IMG/VR virus record: IMGVR_UViG_3300020200_000206
Location: 1-22,186 of that record
Length of the DNA: 22,186 nt
Strand: one strand, 5' to 3'
Source of the DNA: a virus
Positions 21,049 through 22,186 of this stretch are shown here, piece by piece. The notes beneath the pieces were generated by a model. It searched no databases, was not told where the DNA came from, and saw only the letters and a program-made list of their open reading frames with translations. Made by a program: the position numbers and the translations under genes. How positions within the stretch are numbered: the stretch's first letter is position 1; every line of letters starts with the position of its first letter.

Positions 21049-21783
21049 TTAAAATCTCATTGTGTACATCCAACCTGCAGGGTTTTCAGTTTTAAATGCA
21101 TCCAGTACAGCAGTCAGTTCAGCATCAGCCTTTGTGACAAGATTAGTATAACTTATTTTAACGTCGCCTGGGAGAACATAATCAAATGTTGTAAGCATTT
21201 CACCAAGTCTTTGTTTTGATTTTGCTCTACAGTATCTCTGAAACATTTCGTCTTCGTAAAGATTGGACTCATCTATTTTTTTGGCAACCTCTAATACGGC
21301 TCCTCTTTTTGGAGTTCGGCCTAATATAGTTATCTGCTTTGTATTTTTATTATAGTCGTAAGTGATAGTATCTAGTAAAAATGCTCGGGTCAAATCCAAG
21401 AATGAAAACATTACGGTTCTGTACATTAAGGACTCTCCAATAAAAGGGGTTAGGTAAACTTCGGCTCCAATAAATTTATTTTCACCAAAATCACGATCCA
21501 TCGTTGAAAATACTGATGCCCCAGTAGGTTCAACCGCTTTGTGTACAAATTGAACACAATCGGGTAGAGTGATAGTACGACTCTCTTTGAATTGAGCCGC
21601 ACTAAAAACTTCGACTGGGATCTGTAAATATGCTTTAGATAGAGCATAGTGCCAGTTATCATAAAAGAAATTTTCAGCATTCTTGATAACCCGTTCAACC
21701 TCTTTGGTTGGCAGCCGATAAGGAAGCGCCCCCGAAAAGGTTACTTCATCAATAATATCTGATATTAATTCTTGTCTAGTCAC
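21049..21783 (-). CDS. Structural-type conserved phage protein, 244 aa, GTG start
   Basis: The protein starts at GTG (21783), giving MTRQELISDIIDEVTFSGALPYRLPTK. Other blocks are NFFYDNWHYALSKAYLQIPVEVF (40s to 60s), TYDYNKNTKQITILGRTPKRG (about 142-162) and, near the end, RLGEMLTTF, LPGDVKISY and NPAGWMY. I recall this set of patterns from virion structural or connector-type proteins of T4-like and larger phages, with no firm T4 name. There is no enzymatic motif. The 3' end is two bases from the gp25-like start, and the 75-residue gene lies 19 bases upstream, suggesting one baseplate/neck unit. Confidence 0.75.
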   Translation of the reverse strand: MTRQELISDIIDEVTFSGALPYRLPTKEVERVIKNAENFFYDNWHYALSKAYLQIPVEVFSAAQFKESRTITLPDCVQFVHKAVEPTGASVFSTMDRDFGENKFIGAEVYLTPFIGESLMYRTVMFSFLDLTRAFLLDTITYDYNKNTKQITILGRTPKRGAVLEVAKKIDESNLYEDEMFQRYCRAKSKQRLGEMLTTFDYVLPGDVKISYTNLVTKADAELTAVLDAFKTENPAGWMYTMRF

Positions 21784-21802
21784 ACGGGGTGAGTTATTTT
21801 AA

Positions 21803-22030
21803 TTAGGAAATTGGTGCCATCGCAGCTGCTGCTTGGTCCGCCTGCGCTTTCTTTTTGGCCTCTTCTCCTGCAATCCTATTGGTGTCAGCAATTTTTAAAC
21901 GAATTGCATCAAGCTCCTTCTGGGCGTCATCTACCTTCTTCATTGCAACTGCCTCTTGGGTATTTAAAGTTACCAAATCAGTCGCCGCGTCCTCGGTTAG
22001 GCCAAAATAGGTTTGAAAAGATTTAATCAT
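21803..22030 (-). CDS. Core-like small coiled-coil protein with capsid-tag-like N-terminus, 75 aa
   Basis: The protein begins MIKSFQTYFGLTEDAA: IKSFQTYF matches the tag motif, and Leu11-Thr12-Glu13 is an (L/I)xE site as cut by the T4 prohead protease gp21. Residues 25-65 are a charged helix (VDDAQKELDAIRLKIADTN) with heptad-like Leu/Ile/Ala spacing, followed by an Ala/Lys/Gln-rich tail ending AAAAMAPIS. Size and make-up resemble small T4 prohead-core proteins, though I see no direct similarity. A GATAAATAA motif lies 21 bases before the ATG. Confidence 0.7.
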   Translation of the reverse strand: MIKSFQTYFGLTEDAATDLVTLNTQEAVAMKKVDDAQKELDAIRLKIADTNRIAGEEAKKKAQADQAAAAMAPIS

Positions 22031-22050
22031 TTTTAGTTAATTATTTTTTG

Positions 22051-22186
22051 TTATTTATCGGAAATAAAGTCCGAAAAAGTTTTTATTCGGCTTGTTCCAG
22101 CCGCGGGACTGGCGCCTAGTTCTTGTCTACTTGCTCTGTACATTGTCCATTGGGCTGGAACTCTATTTCCTCCACCAACTCTTTGA
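22051..22186 (-). CDS. C-terminal end of a gene entering from the right, tag-like terminus
   Basis: An open minus-strand frame enters at the right edge and gives 44 residues before TAA at 22053-22051. The visible part is Gly/Arg/Gln-rich (QRVGGGNRVP, MYRASRQELG) and ends SRIKTFSDFISDK. IKTFSDFI is the terminal motif seen at N-termini elsewhere in the window, here at the extreme C-terminus as in the 538-residue protein. The start and function lie outside the window. The stop codon overlaps the ATAAATA motif of the next gene. Confidence 0.65.
   Translation of the reverse strand, partial: QRVGGGNRVPAQWTMYRASRQELGASPAAGTSRIKTFSDFISDK
22052..22058 (-). promoter_or_regulatory. Putative late-promoter motif (GATAAATAA)
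   Basis: The minus strand reads CGATAAATAAC, ending 21 bases before the ATG at 22030, the same sequence and distance as at 9339-9345. It overlaps the stop codon of the gene from the right edge. It is a candidate T4-type late promoter for the 22030-20669 genes. Confidence 0.45.

Noticed and set aside
21811-22026. Plus-strand frame opposite the 75-residue gene
   Set aside because: Shadow of the Ala-rich coiled-coil gene; no ribosome site, and the minus-strand gene has a promoter-like motif and a tag-like N-terminus.
1-22186. tRNA genes, CRISPR arrays, insertion sequences
   Set aside because: No cloverleaf, no regularly spaced repeats and no transposase frame were seen; nearly all bases are accounted for by coding sequence.

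Overview
The window is a piece of a contractile-tailed (myovirus-type) double-stranded DNA phage genome that is a distant relative of the T4 group. The evidence is a set of T4-type genes: a gp20-like portal, a gp4-like head-completion nuclease, a gp61-like zinc/Toprim primase, the polymerase half of a family B DNA polymerase (gp43), UvsW helicase, a probable UvsY and a probable gp25-like baseplate protein. The DNA is AT-rich, genes are tightly packed with many ATGA/TAATG/TAAAATG junctions, and most starts are preceded by A/T-rich leaders rather than strong Shine-Dalgarno sequences. That would fit a Bacteroidota-type host, but this is only inference. The separate polymerase half recalls Rhodothermus phage RM378, as far as I remember its description.

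Layout. Minus strand, 10464 down to 1: an RNA-repair-like group comes first (HAD phosphatase, P-loop kinase, a tagged small protein, and a 964-residue protein with ligase, HIGH-type nucleotidyltransferase and PD-(D/E)XK-like parts). It is followed by a run of probable virion genes: a 59-residue protein with a GTG start, a Dps/ferritin-like protein, a 538-residue protein, several small conserved phage proteins, a mini-cupin, a 240-residue protein, and a large CDS open for 565 codons that runs off the left edge. Plus strand, 10501-13027: an unknown protein, a UvsY-like mediator and UvsW. Minus strand, 15085-13011: two unknown proteins and a GNAT acetyltransferase with a capsid-tag-like N-terminus. 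Plus strand, 15161-20606: polymerase C-terminal half, primase, gp4-like nuclease, an unknown protein and the portal, closed by a strong bidirectional terminator. Minus strand, 22186-20669: the C-terminus of a gene entering from the right, a core-like 75-residue protein, a 244-residue structural-type protein and a gp25-like protein.

How the genes work together. The plus blocks carry recombination and replication (UvsY, UvsW, polymerase, primase) and then capsid assembly (gp4, portal). The minus blocks look mostly like virion genes. The most interesting content is (a) the candidate nucleic-acid repair cassette at 5904-10464, where end-healing (phosphatase plus kinase) and end-sealing (ligase) functions lie in consecutive genes and the ligase is fused to two further domains, and (b) a short terminal motif of the type K-[ST]-[FY]-x-x-[FY] found on at least five different proteins. 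It resembles the T4 internal-protein capsid-targeting sequence and in two cases is followed by an (L/I)xE cleavage-like site. If right, it marks a packaged or core protein set that includes an acetyltransferase and a member of the repair cassette.

No tRNA, CRISPR array, insertion sequence or gene-free stretch above 300 bases was found; the largest gap is about 75 bases (15086-15160).
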